Source: Litchfieldia alkalitelluris (lineage in GTDB: Bacteria > Bacillota > Bacilli > Bacillales > Bacillaceae_L). Taken from it: DNA of 64,000 nt. The stretch is taken from positions 1,019,452 to 1,083,451 of the forward strand of contig NZ_KV917374.1 in the NCBI RefSeq assembly GCF_002019645.1, given 5' to 3'. Each line of letters opens with the position of its first letter. The stretch's first letter is position 1. Position numbers and translations under genes: made by a program. The notes beneath the pieces were generated by a model. That model was not told where the DNA came from. It did no database searches and saw only the letters and a program-made list of their open reading frames with translations. Shown here one piece after another: positions 1 through 9,823 of this stretch.

Positions 1-876
1 AAGATAGCGGACAAATGGAAAGACAATAGCTGGATTTAGTTTGTTATTATAAGCTTCTTCTACAAGTATATTAATACCAACAAAATCAGGTTTTTTCGCT
101 TGATAGATTCGTTCAGTTGAGATGGCGTCGTAAGTATCTGCGACTGATAAAATCTGAACAAGGAATGGTAAATCTTTTTCCTTTACCTGATTCGGATATC
201 CGCTTCCATCAATTCGTTCATGATGTAGAAGTGCTGAAGCGGGGATGTGAATATTTAAATCAGGAACTTCTTTAAGAATTTTATATCCATAGATGGTATG
301 ACGCTTAATCTCTTCCCATTCATCTTTATCAAGCTTTCCGGGTTTATTTAAGATCTCAGGACTAACCATTGTTTTTCCGATATCATGCAATAAGCCCATT
401 TGACCTAATAACGATATTTCTTTTGTTGTCCTGCCTAGTAATTTACCAATAACAGCACTAATCATTCCTACATTAATACTGTGTCTATATGTATACTCAT
501 CATAGTCTTTAATTCCATGCAAATAATTAATCGAATCAGTATGATCAATCGCTTGGTCGATCAATGGCTGATAGGCATTAATAAGCTCTTTAATGGGAGG
601 GCTGTCATTCAGACTGATGTTTTGGAACAAGTCTTTAATTTCAGCAAGGTTCTCATCATAAAGCTTCTGCATTTTCACATTTAACTTATCATTGGAACGG
701 GTTGGAGCTATGATCTCAACTTGTGTTCCAAACTTATAGTTATGTAAAAGCACAATATGTGTTTCTGTGAGGGTGATGCCTTTCTTTAAGAGTAGAATGC
801 CCTGGTCAGAATAGATATCCTGACCTAACTGTTGGCCAACTAGCTCAAACGATATTTCGAAGCTGTTTGTTTTCAT
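1..876 (-). CDS. HD-GYP domain protein, partial (runs off the window start)
   Basis: I translated this by hand from the complementary strand; it reads open from an ATG at 876 to base 1 (292 codons), so its C-terminus is missing. The SD is GGAGAG, 8 bases before the ATG. Residues ~110-290 carry the HD-GYP signature: YRHSINV, LLHDIGK and HHERIDGSGYP. Such proteins typically hydrolyse cyclic di-GMP. The first ~110 residues have no membrane segment and look like a small cytoplasmic N-terminal domain. It is divergent from hpf. The family assignment is strong; catalytic activity and substrate are inferred. Confidence 0.9.
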   Translation of the reverse strand, partial: MKTNSFEISFELVGQQLGQDIYSDQGILLLKKGITLTETHIVLLHNYKFGTQVEIIAPTRSNDKLNVKMQKLYDENLAEIKDLFQNISLNDSPPIKELINAYQPLIDQAIDHTDSINYLHGIKDYDEYTYRHSINVGMISAVIGKLLGRTTKEISLLGQMGLLHDIGKTMVSPEILNKPGKLDKDEWEEIKRHTIYGYKILKEVPDLNIHIPASALLHHERIDGSGYPNQVKEKDLPFLVQILSVADTYDAISTERIYQAKKPDFVGINILVEEAYNNKLNPAIVFPFVRYL

Positions 877-1214
877 ATGATAAGCTCTCCAATAAATTAT
901 TGAATGTCATTGGCTTTATTTTTTCCGTTTCGTATTCAATGTGATGAACATCGTAGTAGTTCTATTTTACAATGAACATGGCAGGAATGTAAAAAAAAAG
1001 TTGAATATTTTGGAAAAATATTTTGATAGTCTAAATTACTTGGTTAATTAGTCTTATTTTTGTAGTTTTATAGCTTGATAAGGGATTGCAATTAATTCAG
1101 AGAATCGTCAAAAAAAGTACAATATTTCCCAGAGTTAGTGGATATAATGAATATATAAATAGTATTAATAGAGAAAGGGCTATTTGTCACAATTTTGCAA
1201 CAAATATTCTGGAA

Positions 1215-1247
1215 GTTTAGAAGGATTTTAAACGGGTAAAAGAGAAT
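1215..1247 (+). promoter_or_regulatory. overlapping sigma-B and sigma-H type promoters of hpf
   Basis: GTTTAG (1215-1220) and GGGTAA (1234-1239), 13 bases apart, resemble the sigma-B consensus GTTTAA/GGGTAT. AGGA (1222-1225) and GAAT (1244-1247), 18 bases apart, fit sigma-H. B. subtilis hpf (yvyD) is known to be under both factors, which supports the reading. The rest of the 877-1403 gap is AT-rich and I see nothing else defined in it. Confidence 0.65.
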
Positions 1248-1403
1248 AAGTAATTATAGCTAAAATAAACAAGTAAATAATTTCATTTGTTTATCAAGCT
1301 ATTTCACTTTGCTTCACTTTTAGTTGATTTTAAAGGGAACAAAGGAAAACTCAAGTTTTAGGACTAATCGTAGATTGGTCGACTTAAAAGGAGGAGTTCA
1401 TGT

Positions 1404-1961
1404 ATGAATTACAACGTCCGCGGTGAAAACATTGAGGTAACTCCAGCATTACGAGAGTATGTTGAGAAGAAACTTAGTAAATTAGAACGTTATTTTGACG
1501 GTACTCCAAATGCAAATGTACATGTGAATTTAAAGGTGTATAATGACAAACAACAAAAGATAGAGGTAACAATCCCGATGACTCAATTAGTTCTTCGCGC
1601 TGAAGAATCTAATCTTGATATGTATGCTGCGATTGATTTAGTGGTCGATAAATTAGAGCGTCAAATTCGTAAGCACAAAACAAAAGTTAACCGCAAGTTC
1701 CGTGAACAAGGTTCAACTCGTTCATTCTTTACGAATGGTGAAAGTAAAACAGCGGTTCAAGAGCCTGAAACAGAAAGTGATGATTTTGAATTAGTTCGTA
1801 CAAAGCGTTTTAACTTAAAACCAATGGACAGTGAAGAGGCAATCCTACAAATGAACATGTTAGGACATAACTTCTTCGTTTATACAAATGCATCAACCAA
1901 CTCAACAAATGTCGTTTATCGTCGTAATGATGGAAAATATGGAATTATTGAACCAAGTTAA
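1404..1961 (+). CDS. hpf: long-form ribosome hibernation promoting factor
   Basis: The 185-residue product is the length of long HPF. Residues 1-100 form the HPF/RaiA ribosome-binding domain (starts MNYNVRGENIEVTPALREYV). An acidic linker (~105-125) leads to the C-terminal dimerisation domain (~127-185) that joins two 70S ribosomes into inactive 100S dimers in stationary phase. The ATG at 1404 sits 7 bases after AAAAGGAGGAG; an ATG at 1400 is out of frame. It lies upstream of secA, as in B. subtilis, and ends at a strong terminator, so it is monocistronic. Promoter elements upstream suggest general-stress and early stationary-phase control. Confidence 0.97.
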   Translation: MNYNVRGENIEVTPALREYVEKKLSKLERYFDGTPNANVHVNLKVYNDKQQKIEVTIPMTQLVLRAEESNLDMYAAIDLVVDKLERQIRKHKTKVNRKFREQGSTRSFFTNGESKTAVQEPETESDDFELVRTKRFNLKPMDSEEAILQMNMLGHNFFVYTNASTNSTNVVYRRNDGKYGIIEPS

Positions 1962-1970
1962 ATAATCCAA

Positions 1971-2005
1971 GGGTCAATCTGAAGAATTTCGGATTGGCCC
2001 TTTTA
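1971..2005 (+). terminator. rho-independent terminator of hpf
   Basis: The stem GGGTCAATC / GATTGGCCC (one G-U pair) is followed by TTTT. It lies 10 bases after the hpf stop. Confidence 0.85.
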
Positions 2006-2063
2006 TAATTAAAGGAACTCATAATCTGTAATAATTGATTGAAAGTAGTTCCTTTTACCTACA

Positions 2064-3119
2064 GTGATTCAATCTTCACTCATCTATCCTAGTAAAATGT
2101 CTATATATGTAATAAACTGTAAACAGGCATTGGACATATTAGGGAGGGATTTATCGTATGAGTGGTGGAGATTATTGACATTATTTAATCGATTTGTTCA
2201 TAAAAGTACAAACTTACATCCAATTATAAAATTTTTTATTTGCTATCGTTACCTTTTCTTTGTTCTATTTGCTGCAGGGATATGGGTTGATGCAACAGTA
2301 TATAATGAAAGAAGTTTAATAGGGATCTATAGTCTTGCCATGGTATTTTTGGGACTAGTATTCTCAAATGTGATTCAAGGTATTTTTAATAGTTTATTGG
2401 TAACTCTTTGCAGGTATTCTTTTTCGCCAGGTGGCTTTCCAATTGAACAGCTAGAGATTGGCATCTTTCAATGGTTAAGCTATTTTGCAATATGGATGGC
2501 TGTTTCATCCTTGGTTAAAAAATATATAGAGCAGAAAGAAAATCTTATAAGGGTTACCACCGCTTTTGCGAAAGCGTTAGATTCGAGAGATAAATATACT
2601 GCGTTTCATTCATCAAATGTATCAAGATATTCTCTGAAAATTGCAAAGGAAATGGGATTCTCGGAAAATTTTTGCAATGATTTAAAATTAGGGGCATTAT
2701 TACATGATATTGGAAAGATAGGAATACCTGAATCAATTTTGAACAAGCCATCAAGGCTAACAAAAGATGAATATGACGTGATAAAAACCCATCCTACAAT
2801 TGGATATGAGATGGTAAAGGATTTAAGTTTCTTTGAAAAGAATAGTGTATTAGATTCAATCCTTTATCATCATGAAAGAGAAGATGGAAGTGGTTATCCT
2901 GAAGGGTTAAAAAAAGATGAGATTCCAATGGTTGCTAAAATAATTGGTGTCGCAGATTCTTTTGATGCCATGACTTCTAATAGGGTCTACAGGAACGAAA
3001 ATAGTGTTGAATATGCTGTTAATGAAATCGTTAAAAATAAACAAAAACATTATGATTCTAAGGTTGTTGATGCTTTTGTTCGAATTATTGACAGAGAAGG
3101 TATAAACATTCTTGATTGA
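2064..3119 (+). CDS. membrane-anchored HD-GYP domain protein
   Basis: The frame is open from a GTG at 2064 (351 codons), but that start has no SD. A TTG at 2175 with GGTGGAG just upstream gives 314 residues beginning LTLFNRFVHK and is at least as likely. The strongest SD (AGGGAGGG, ~2142-2149) serves an ATG at 2158 in another frame that stops after six codons, so a frameshift at the 5' end is possible. Counting from 2064, hydrophobic segments lie at about 54-76, 84-105 and 130-152. The HD-GYP domain follows at ~165-345 (FHSSNVSRY, LLHDIGKIGIPE, HHEREDGSGYPEGL), with all motif residues present. The likely role is membrane-linked c-di-GMP hydrolysis; this is inferred from the family. Confidence 0.85.
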   Translation: MIQSSLIYPSKMSIYVINCKQALDILGRDLSYEWWRLLTLFNRFVHKSTNLHPIIKFFICYRYLFFVLFAAGIWVDATVYNERSLIGIYSLAMVFLGLVFSNVIQGIFNSLLVTLCRYSFSPGGFPIEQLEIGIFQWLSYFAIWMAVSSLVKKYIEQKENLIRVTTAFAKALDSRDKYTAFHSSNVSRYSLKIAKEMGFSENFCNDLKLGALLHDIGKIGIPESILNKPSRLTKDEYDVIKTHPTIGYEMVKDLSFFEKNSVLDSILYHHEREDGSGYPEGLKKDEIPMVAKIIGVADSFDAMTSNRVYRNENSVEYAVNEIVKNKQKHYDSKVVDAFVRIIDREGINILD

Positions 3120-3148
3120 AAAGATGCCATGCTTTCTTAAATAGTAAA

Positions 3149-3184
3149 CAAAAGGGTTTCCACCATAACGGTAGAGACCTTTTG
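3149..3184 (+). terminator. possible terminator after the HD-GYP gene
   Basis: An imperfect stem CAAAAGGGTTTC / GAGACCTTTTG is present, but there is only a weak T tract after it. Confidence 0.4.
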
Positions 3185-3341
3185 TATTTGGTTAGAAGTT
3201 GTTCCGTATGTGAGATAGTGATAATATAAAAGAAGTATAATTTTTCTAAACTAAATGTTCAAAATTGTCTTCTTTTTCTTCACCCTTGGTTAGAAGTAGA
3301 TCATTGGTGATGAAAGTCTATATTAAATAACCATACTAAAA

Positions 3342-3350
3342 TGGTATACT
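3342..3350 (+). promoter_or_regulatory. extended -10 promoter of secA
   Basis: TGGTATACT is an extended -10 (TGn + TATACT). The -35 region (ATTAAA, 17 bases upstream) is poor. It lies 43 bases upstream of the secA start. Confidence 0.5.
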
Positions 3351-3392
3351 AAATGCTATATATACTAATCAATGGATAGAGGAGCGTTTTTA

Positions 3393-5903
3393 ATGCTTGG
3401 ACTTTTAAACAAAGTATTTGATTCGAATAAACGCCAGGTTAAGAAGCTTGAAGTACTGGCTGATAAAATTGAGGCACTCCGCCCACAAATGGAAGGCTTA
3501 TCAGATGAACAAATACGATTAAAAACAGACGAATTCAAAGAGCGTTATCAAAAAGGTGAAACACTGGATGATCTGTTAGTCGAAGCGTTTGCTGTAGTAC
3601 GTGAAGCGGCAAAACGTGTATTGGGCTTACATCCGTATCCGGTTCAATTAATGGGTGGTGTAGCGCTACACGAAGGAAATATTTCTGAGATGAAAACAGG
3701 GGAAGGTAAAACGCTAACTTCAACAATGCCTGTTTATTTAAATGCGATTACTGGAAAAGGCGTTCACGTGATTACAGTAAACGAATATTTAGCAAGTCGT
3801 GATGCTCATGAGATGGGTCAACTTTATGATTTTTTAGGATTAACAGTTGGTTTGAATTTAAATGGATTATCACGTGAGGAAAAAATAGAAGCATATCGTG
3901 CTGATATCACATATGGAACAAATAATGAGTTTGGCTTTGATTACCTTCGTGATAACATGGTTCTTTACCGTGAACAAATGGTACAACGTCCACTTTACTA
4001 TGCAGTAATTGATGAGGTTGACTCAATTTTAATTGATGAAGCACGTACACCATTAATTATTTCAGGTACGGCTCAAAAATCAGCTTCTCTTTATGTTCAA
4101 GCGAATGGGTTTGTTCGTACGTTGAAGGTGGAAGAGCATTACACATATGATGAAAAAACAAAAAGTGTTCAGTTAACAGAAGAAGGAATTTCGAAAGCTG
4201 AACAAGCCTTTGGAATTGAGAATTTATTTGATATCTCAAATGTCATGTTAATTCACCACATCAATCAAGGATTAAAAGCACACGCAAGTATGTTCCGTGA
4301 TGTTGATTATGTGGTTGATGAAGGCGAAGTAGTCATTGTTGACCAATTTACAGGGCGTCTAATGAAGGGCCGTCGTTATAGTGATGGTTTACACCAAGCA
4401 ATCGAAGCGAAGGAAGGCTTGGAAATCCAAAATGAAAGTATGACACTTGCAACGATTACCTTCCAAAACTATTTCCGTATGTATGAGAAACTAGCTGGTA
4501 TGACTGGTACGGCGAAAACGGAAGAAGAAGAATTTCGTAACATTTATAATATGAATGTAGTCGTGATTCCAACGAACCGTCCGATTGCTCGTGATGATCG
4601 TCCGGATTTAATTTATAAATCAATTGAAGGCAAGTTCCGTGCAGTTGCAGAGGACATTGCTGAGCGCCATTTCAAGGGGCAGCCGGTCCTTGTTGGAACG
4701 GTCGCGATTGAGACATCTGAGTTAATCTCTAAATTTTTAACGAAGAAAGGTGTTAAACACCATGTCTTAAACGCGAAAAACCATGCTCGTGAAGCTGAAA
4801 TTATCGAGAATGCCGGTCAAAAGGATGCAGTGACGATTGCAACGAATATGGCTGGACGTGGAACAGACATTAAGCTTGGCGAAGGTGTAGTTGATGTTGG
4901 CGGACTTGCTGTTATCGGTACAGAACGTCATGAATCAAGACGTATTGATAACCAGCTTCGTGGTCGTTCAGGTCGTCAAGGTGATCCAGGGGTAACACAA
5001 TTCTACCTTTCAATGGAAGATGAACTGATGCGTCGCTTTGGTTCAGATAACATGAAATCAATGATGGAACGTCTTGGAATGGATGATGATCAGCCAATCC
5101 AAAGTAAGATGGTATCAAGAGCGGTTGAATCTGCTCAAAAACGTGTTGAAGGAAATAACTTTGATGCACGTAAGCAGTTATTACAATATGATGATGTATT
5201 ACGTCAACAACGTGAAATCATTTACAGCCAACGTTATGAGGTTATTGATTCTGAAAACCTTCGTGATGTGGTTGAAAAAATGATTCGTTCATCGATTACC
5301 CACAATGTTGGACTCTACACACCTGCGTCAGAGGTGCCTGAAGAGTGGAACATGAAAGGAATTGTCGACTATGTGAATGCCAATCTTTTATCAGAAGGCG
5401 AAGTAGTTGAGAAGGACCTTAAAGGGAAAGAACCTGAAGAAATGATCGAGTTGATCTTCGATAAAGTTAAAACACGCTATGATGAGAAGGAAGAAGAGCT
5501 GACTTCAGAGCAAATGCGTGAATTTGAAAAAGTAATTGTTCTTCGTTCGGTTGATACGAAGTGGATGGATCATATTGACCAAATGGATAATCTTCGTCAA
5601 GGCATTCATTTACGTGCATATGGTCAAACAGACCCTCTACGTGAGTATCAAATGGAAGGTTATGCAATGTTTGAAAATATGATTGCATCAATTGAAGAAG
5701 AAGTAACAAAATATATTATGAAAGCCCAAATCCGTAATAACCTAGAGCGTCAAGAGGTGGCAAAGGGCCAAACAGCGGTTCATCCTAAAGAGGGTGACGA
5801 GAAGCCGAAGAAGAAGCCTGTAACCAAAGCGGTTGATATTGGCCGTAATGATCCTTGTATTTGTGGCAGTGGCAAGAAATATAAGCAGTGTTGTGGTAAG
5901 TAA
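3393..5903 (+). CDS. secA: preprotein translocase ATPase SecA
   Basis: SecA is the motor ATPase that drives secretory preproteins through SecYEG at the cytoplasmic membrane. The product is 836 residues (B. subtilis SecA is 841). MKTGEGKT (100-107) is Walker [18 protein letters not shown] (~205) is the DEAD-type motif II region, and [10 protein letters not shown] belongs to the second helicase lobe. The C-terminal zinc finger [13 protein letters not shown] (last ~15 residues) binds SecB or ribosomes in other species. The ATG at 3393 was chosen because AGAGGAG precedes it and [10 protein letters not shown] matches the family start; an upstream in-frame ATG (3372) has no SD. It is followed by prfB, as in B. 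subtilis. Confidence 0.98.
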   Translation: MLGLLNKVFDSNKRQVKKLEVLADKIEALRPQMEGLSDEQIRLKTDEFKERYQKGETLDDLLVEAFAVVREAAKRVLGLHPYPVQLMGGVALHEGNISEMKTGEGKTLTSTMPVYLNAITGKGVHVITVNEYLASRDAHEMGQLYDFLGLTVGLNLNGLSREEKIEAYRADITYGTNNEFGFDYLRDNMVLYREQMVQRPLYYAVIDEVDSILIDEARTPLIISGTAQKSASLYVQANGFVRTLKVEEHYTYDEKTKSVQLTEEGISKAEQAFGIENLFDISNVMLIHHINQGLKAHASMFRDVDYVVDEGEVVIVDQFTGRLMKGRRYSDGLHQAIEAKEGLEIQNESMTLATITFQNYFRMYEKLAGMTGTAKTEEEEFRNIYNMNVVVIPTNRPIARDDRPDLIYKSIEGKFRAVAEDIAERHFKGQPVLVGTVAIETSELISKFLTKKGVKHHVLNAKNHAREAEIIENAGQKDAVTIATNMAGRGTDIKLGEGVVDVGGLAVIGTERHESRRIDNQLRGRSGRQGDPGVTQFYLSMEDELMRRFGSDNMKSMMERLGMDDDQPIQSKMVSRAVESAQKRVEGNNFDARKQLLQYDDVLRQQREIIYSQRYEVIDSENLRDVVEKMIRSSITHNVGLYTPASEVPEEWNMKGIVDYVNANLLSEGEVVEKDLKGKEPEEMIELIFDKVKTRYDEKEEELTSEQMREFEKVIVLRSVDTKWMDHIDQMDNLRQGIHLRAYGQTDPLREYQMEGYAMFENMIASIEEEVTKYIMKAQIRNNLERQEVAKGQTAVHPKEGDEKPKKKPVTKAVDIGRNDPCICGSGKKYKQCCGK

Positions 5904-5908
5904 TTTTT

Positions 5909-5933
5909 AAGGTGAGAGTATTCCTCTCACCTT
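5909..5933 (+). terminator. perfect hairpin between secA and prfB
   Basis: AAGGTGAGAG TATTC CTCTCACCTT forms a perfect 10-bp stem. It lacks a proper T tract (AAGTTTG follows), so it may attenuate or mark an mRNA processing site rather than fully terminate. Confidence 0.45.
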
Positions 5934-5974
5934 AAGTTTGTGTTAGTGCGAAAATTTTAATGAGGTGAAATGAA

Positions 5975-7073
5975 TTGGAATTAGTTGAAATAAAACAAGA
6001 ATTAGATAAAACTGCAAAACGATTAGAGAACTTTAGGGGGTCTCTTTGACTTAGAAGCAAAGCAAGCTCGTATCAATGAGTTAGACGAGCTCATGTCAAC
6101 GCCTGACTTTTGGAATGATCAGCAAGCTGCACAAACGGTAATTAATGAGGCCAATGGCTTAAAAGAACAGGTTAACCAGTTCAATGAGCTAGATGACTCG
6201 TATGAAAATTTACTTCTTACACACGAGTTAGTGAAAGAAGAGCCAGATGTTGAGCTTCAAAAAGAGCTTGTCCAAGAAATTAAAGAGCTTGTTAAAAACA
6301 TGAACGAGTTTGAATTACAGCTACTATTAAGTGAGCCATATGATAAAAATAATGCGATTCTCGAACTTCACCCGGGTGCAGGTGGAACGGAATCTCAAGA
6401 CTGGGGCTCGTTACTACTTCGTATGTATACACGCTGGGCTGAGCGCAAAGGCTTTAAGGTTGAAACTCTAGATTATTTACCAGGTGACGAAGCGGGAATC
6501 AAAAGTGTCACTTTATTAATCAAAGGCCATAATGCTTATGGTTATTTAAAAGCAGAAAAAGGTGTACACCGTCTTGTTCGTATTTCACCATTCGATTCAT
6601 CAGGTCGTCGTCACACTTCGTTCGTGTCATGCGAAGTAATGCCAGAGTTTAATGATGAAATCGAAATCGACATTCGCACAGAAGATCTGAAAGTTGACAC
6701 ATACCGTGCAAGTGGTGCAGGTGGACAGCATATTAATACAACCGATTCAGCGGTTCGTATTACCCATACACCAACAAACACAGTTGTTACATGTCAAACA
6801 GAACGTTCTCAAATTAAGAACCGTGAACGAGCAATGAAAATGCTGCAAGCAAAGCTCTATCAATTAAAAATCGAAGAGCAGCAATCACAATTAGATGAAA
6901 TTCGCGGTGAGCAAAAAGAAATCGGTTGGGGCAGCCAAATTCGTTCATACGTCTTCCACCCATACTCCATGGTAAAAGACCACCGAACAAACACAGAAGT
7001 AGGTAACACTCAAAGTGTAATGGACGGAGACCTAGACCCATTCATCGACGCATACCTTCGATCAAAATTATAA
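5975..7073 (+). CDS. prfB: peptide chain release factor 2 (programmed +1 frameshift)
   Basis: RF2 reads UAA and UGA and releases the finished peptide. The gene is split: frame 1 runs from TTG 5975 (SD GAGGTGA, 6-base spacing) to CTT at 6044-6046. Then comes an in-frame TGA (6047-6049), and reading resumes +1 at GAC 6048 through 7073, giving 365 residues (B. subtilis RF2 is 366). The slippery site CTT TGA C and the internal SD-like AGGGGG (6035-6040) are the classic autoregulation signal: low RF2 lets the ribosome shift and make more. The anticodon-like SPF motif ([10 protein letters not shown]) and the catalytic GGQ (SGAGGQHIN) are intact. The first 24 codons are easily missed by automatic callers. 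Confidence 0.97.
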
Positions 7074-7081
7074 AAAGTACC

Positions 7082-7112
7082 GGGGCAGACCTAAAATCTG
7101 CCTCTTTTTTTG
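7082..7112 (+). terminator. rho-independent terminator of prfB
   Basis: GGGGCAGA / TCTGCCTC stem followed by seven T, 8 bases after the prfB stop. Confidence 0.9.
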
Positions 7113-7193
7113 TAAATGAGAGTTGAGGCTATTTTAAATTTTTGCTAGCTCAGGATTAGCGAGATTTAATGAATAGAGTGCCGCTCGCCTAAT

Positions 7194-7312
7194 GTGGAAT
7201 GAGCGGAGAACCACTCGACTCCTGCGGGATGTGCGGTCACGAACCGCCCAGCGGAAAGCAGGTGGATTGCAGCGAATGGAACTCCACTAACAAGGTTATT
7301 TTCAGGGTAGAT
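7194..7312 (+). repeat. module A repeat, copy 1 (internally shortened)
   Basis: It begins GTGGAATGAGCGG, contains CTCCTGCGGG and GCGGAAAGCAGGTGGAT, and ends TTTTCAGGGTAGAT. Compared with other A copies it lacks the CCCCGCAGGAG arm and the GCGACGAGGAGGCTC segment. Confidence 0.85.
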
Positions 7313-7363
7313 TCATGCTGATTCAATATTCGCACCATGGAGCATGAAAAAGTGCTCACCTAG

Positions 7364-7524
7364 TTGGAATGAGCGGAAGGTCACTCGACTCCTGCGGGAT
7401 ACAGCGGGCAAAGTGAGACCCCGCAGGAGCTCAAAAAGCGACGAGGAGGCTCACCGCACGCCCCGCGGAAAGCGAGTGAACTGCAGCGAATGAAATTGTG
7501 AGGCTAGTTATTTTCAGGGTAGAC
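7364..7524 (+). repeat. module A repeat, copy 2
   Basis: Full-length copy: GGAATGAGCGG, CTCCTGCGGG paired with CCCCGCAGGAG, GCGACGAGGAGGCTCACCG, CCCCGCGGAAAGC, ending TTTTCAGGGTAGAC. The linker after it (7525-7577) contains ATGCTAATT and CACCATGGAGTATGAAAA, also found beside other copies. Confidence 0.9.
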
Positions 7525-7577
7525 ATCTATGCTAATTAAAATTAGCACCATGGAGTATGAAAAATTATACTTAACTT

Positions 7578-7716
7578 AGTGTCTAGCTTCAGGCGCTATC
7601 GGCTCGGGGTCATAAGTCAATCCGGCAAGAAGGTTAAAAAGCAACCTTCTAGCCGGCTCGTCTTATGCCTGTCGCCGATGAACGAGCGCCTTCAGCATTT
7701 CTTTTTTCAGGGTAGA
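7578..7716 (+). repeat. module B repeat, copy 1
   Basis: It begins AGTGTCTAGCTTCAGGCGC. Nested inverted arms GGCGCTATCGGC/GCCGATGAACGAGCGCC and CCGGCAAGAAGGTT/AACCTTCTAGCCGG fold it into a long hairpin. It ends TTTTTTCAGGGTAGAC, the same tail as module A. Confidence 0.9.
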
Positions 7717-7772
7717 CATCCATGCTAAATAGGTATTTCGCTCCATGGTGAATGAATATGGTTACCCCTCAG

Positions 7773-7825
7773 TGTGGATCGCAGCGAATGCAACTCACTA
7801 ACCTAGGTTATTTTTCAGGGTAGAC
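7773..7825 (+). repeat. module A remnant (3' end only)
   Basis: Only the last third of A remains: GTGGATCGCAGCGAATGCAA through CAGGGTAGAC. Apart from these modules the 7113-7968 gap shows nothing coding. Confidence 0.8.
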
Positions 7826-7968
7826 GTTATATTTCTATTTTGACAAAACTAGGACAAAGGTCCTGTTTTCCCCATTTTATTTTTCGACAAATACAGACGC
7901 CTACTTACAAATTCCCTCCACTAAATATAAAATGAAATTAATAGACTATCTTTGGAGGATTATAGCCG

Positions 7969-9462
7969 ATGGAAAAACTGAATTACATAGAACTAAGAAA
8001 ACTAGATATCACTAGGAAGAATAAATTAATATTAGTTGTTACACTCATTTCTATCTTATTGGCCGTTATCGTAGAAATTGCTTTAAAGCAACCCTTAAAC
8101 CTCATTCTCACTATTGCGATAAGTGGTGGACTCTTTGTACTTTTATTAGCTTTCTTAATTAAAAAGGAAAAATTTGTTAATCAGACACCATACATTGCAC
8201 TCTTTGGTTTATCATCTGTATTATATTTGATAATGAATACGTCAGACTCAATCACAATGATGTTAATCCCTTTTTATCTGTTAACAGCTATGGCAATTTA
8301 TAATTTGCGTTCTTTACTTATAGTAGGTCTTTTTACAAGTTTGGCCTTAAGTGCGTTCTTCTTTTTTCAAAAAGCAAGCGCTTTTGAATTGGACGCGAAA
8401 ACGATTGTTATTTATTACTTGTTATTCAGCATCATTGTTATGGCTTTGTTCTTCCAAAGTACGGTGACAAAGAAAATGAATGATGATATTCGCGCATTAC
8501 AGGAACAAACTGAAGCAATGTTAGAGCTTCAAAGAACTCAGTCCGCAGATATTAAGAGTAATACCGAAACAATTAGTGGGAACTTATCAATGATAAGGGA
8601 ACAAAGTGAAGGCCAAATGCAGTCATTTAATGAAATGACAATGGCGATCTCGGAGATTTCAGCGGGTATGCATACACAAACTGAATCGGCCTCAACCATC
8701 ACAATCTCGATCGAGAACTTAAATAAAGTAGTTCAACAGTTTGTTGAATCTTCGGCTAATTTAAATGAACAGACTGTTGAGACATCCAATGCTTCTACAA
8801 GTGGTTCTGAGACGATTCAAGGTCTTTTATCAACCATTTTAGAATTCCAAAAAGCAATCCAAGAAATGTCATATAATATGCAAGAGCTAGCATCAAAAAT
8901 CAATGAAACGAACAAGTTCGCAGATTCAATTCAAGCTATTGCATCACAAACGAATTTATTAGCCTTAAACGCAAGCATTGAAGCAGCAAGAGCAGGAGAA
9001 AGCGGAAAAGGATTTGCTGTAGTTGCATCTGAAATTCGCAAGTTGTCTGAACTAACATCAGGAACAGCGAATCAAATTTCTCAAAATCTATCAGCAGTTA
9101 ATGAAAGTGCGGTTGTTACTCAGAATCAAATGAATGAAAATGCTCATAAAATGGAAGAAAGCGTAACAATGACACAGGATACATTACATGTCTTCTCGCT
9201 AATCAACCAAACGGTGACCAATCTAACCAAAACAGTTGAAGACTTTGAAGTAATGACTGCAAATTTAAGTACCTCTTCAAAAATGATTGAAACATCTGTT
9301 AGTGAGTTTGCTGCAGTAATTGAGGAAACTTCCGCATCACTTGAGGAAATTGCTGCCTCAATCGACACACAAAACACCCAAAATATTCATCTTGTATCTT
9401 CCATCCAGGAAACAGATGAAGCGACCAATCGTTTAATTGGTTTGTATACAAACGACAAATAA
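7969..9462 (+). CDS. methyl-accepting chemotaxis protein with a multi-pass membrane domain
   Basis: The product is 497 residues; SD TTGGAGG precedes ATG 7969. About six hydrophobic segments fill residues ~19-165, with no long extracellular loop and no recognisable HAMP. The rest is a cytoplasmic MCP signalling coiled coil whose hairpin tip ([20 protein letters not shown]) binds CheA/CheW. This layout suggests sensing within the membrane or of an internal signal rather than by an outer ligand-binding domain. It may act with the lone cheW at 33.9 kb, though nothing here links them directly. The signal is unknown. It is monocistronic, with a terminator after it. Confidence 0.92.
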   Translation: MEKLNYIELRKLDITRKNKLILVVTLISILLAVIVEIALKQPLNLILTIAISGGLFVLLLAFLIKKEKFVNQTPYIALFGLSSVLYLIMNTSDSITMMLIPFYLLTAMAIYNLRSLLIVGLFTSLALSAFFFFQKASAFELDAKTIVIYYLLFSIIVMALFFQSTVTKKMNDDIRALQEQTEAMLELQRTQSADIKSNTETISGNLSMIREQSEGQMQSFNEMTMAISEISAGMHTQTESASTITISIENLNKVVQQFVESSANLNEQTVETSNASTSGSETIQGLLSTILEFQKAIQEMSYNMQELASKINETNKFADSIQAIASQTNLLALNASIEAARAGESGKGFAVVASEIRKLSELTSGTANQISQNLSAVNESAVVTQNQMNENAHKMEESVTMTQDTLHVFSLINQTVTNLTKTVEDFEVMTANLSTSSKMIETSVSEFAAVIEETSASLEEIAASIDTQNTQNIHLVSSIQETDEATNRLIGLYTNDK

Positions 9463-9468
9463 GTAAAG

Positions 9469-9522
9469 TGCCTGTCTGATTCATTTCAATCTAGTGAATC
9501 AGATAGGCATTTTTGTTTTTTT
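9469..9522 (+). terminator. rho-independent terminator of the MCP gene
   Basis: A long stem TGCCTGTCTGATTCA / TGAATCAGATAGGCA is followed by a T-rich tract. Confidence 0.92.
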
Positions 9523-9526
9523 AAGA

Positions 9527-9585
9527 CGAAAAGATGCCACTCTATTGAGTTCATAGTGAATTTAAAAGCTCAAAGTTATAAAAAT
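9527..9585 (+). repeat. dispersed element C, copy 1
   Basis: AAGATGCCAC...TTCATAGTGAATTTA...CAAAGTTATAAAAAT is shared with 59008-59081 and, inverted, 53868-53936. Between it and the promoter at 9751 I see nothing defined. Confidence 0.65.
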
Positions 9586-9750
9586 CTTCTTAGACAAAAG
9601 CCAGATTCCTGAAAAAAAGTTTAATTTTATTAAAACTAGATCAATTAGCGACAGTTTTTAGAAAAGATCTTTAAAAAAGACTAAATGCCAGGAGTTAATC
9701 AAAGAATAAAGAGGATTATTTTAGTACTTTATCACGTCATCAGGATGGCG

Positions 9751-9780
9751 TTTACTTGTAATAGAACCTCATGCTATACT
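9751..9780 (+). promoter_or_regulatory. sigma-A promoter of yvjA
   Basis: TTTACT (9751-9756) or TTACTT one base on, with TATACT (9775-9780), spacing 17-18, 43 bases before the start. Confidence 0.65.
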
Positions 9781-9823
9781 CTCGGGAGGCTATTATCTAT
9801 ATGGTAAGTAGGAGGATTTGGTA

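Noticed and set aside
7194-7825. CRISPR array
   Set aside because: The repeats are ~140-160 bp palindromic modules without short spacers of uniform length, and no cas genes are present.
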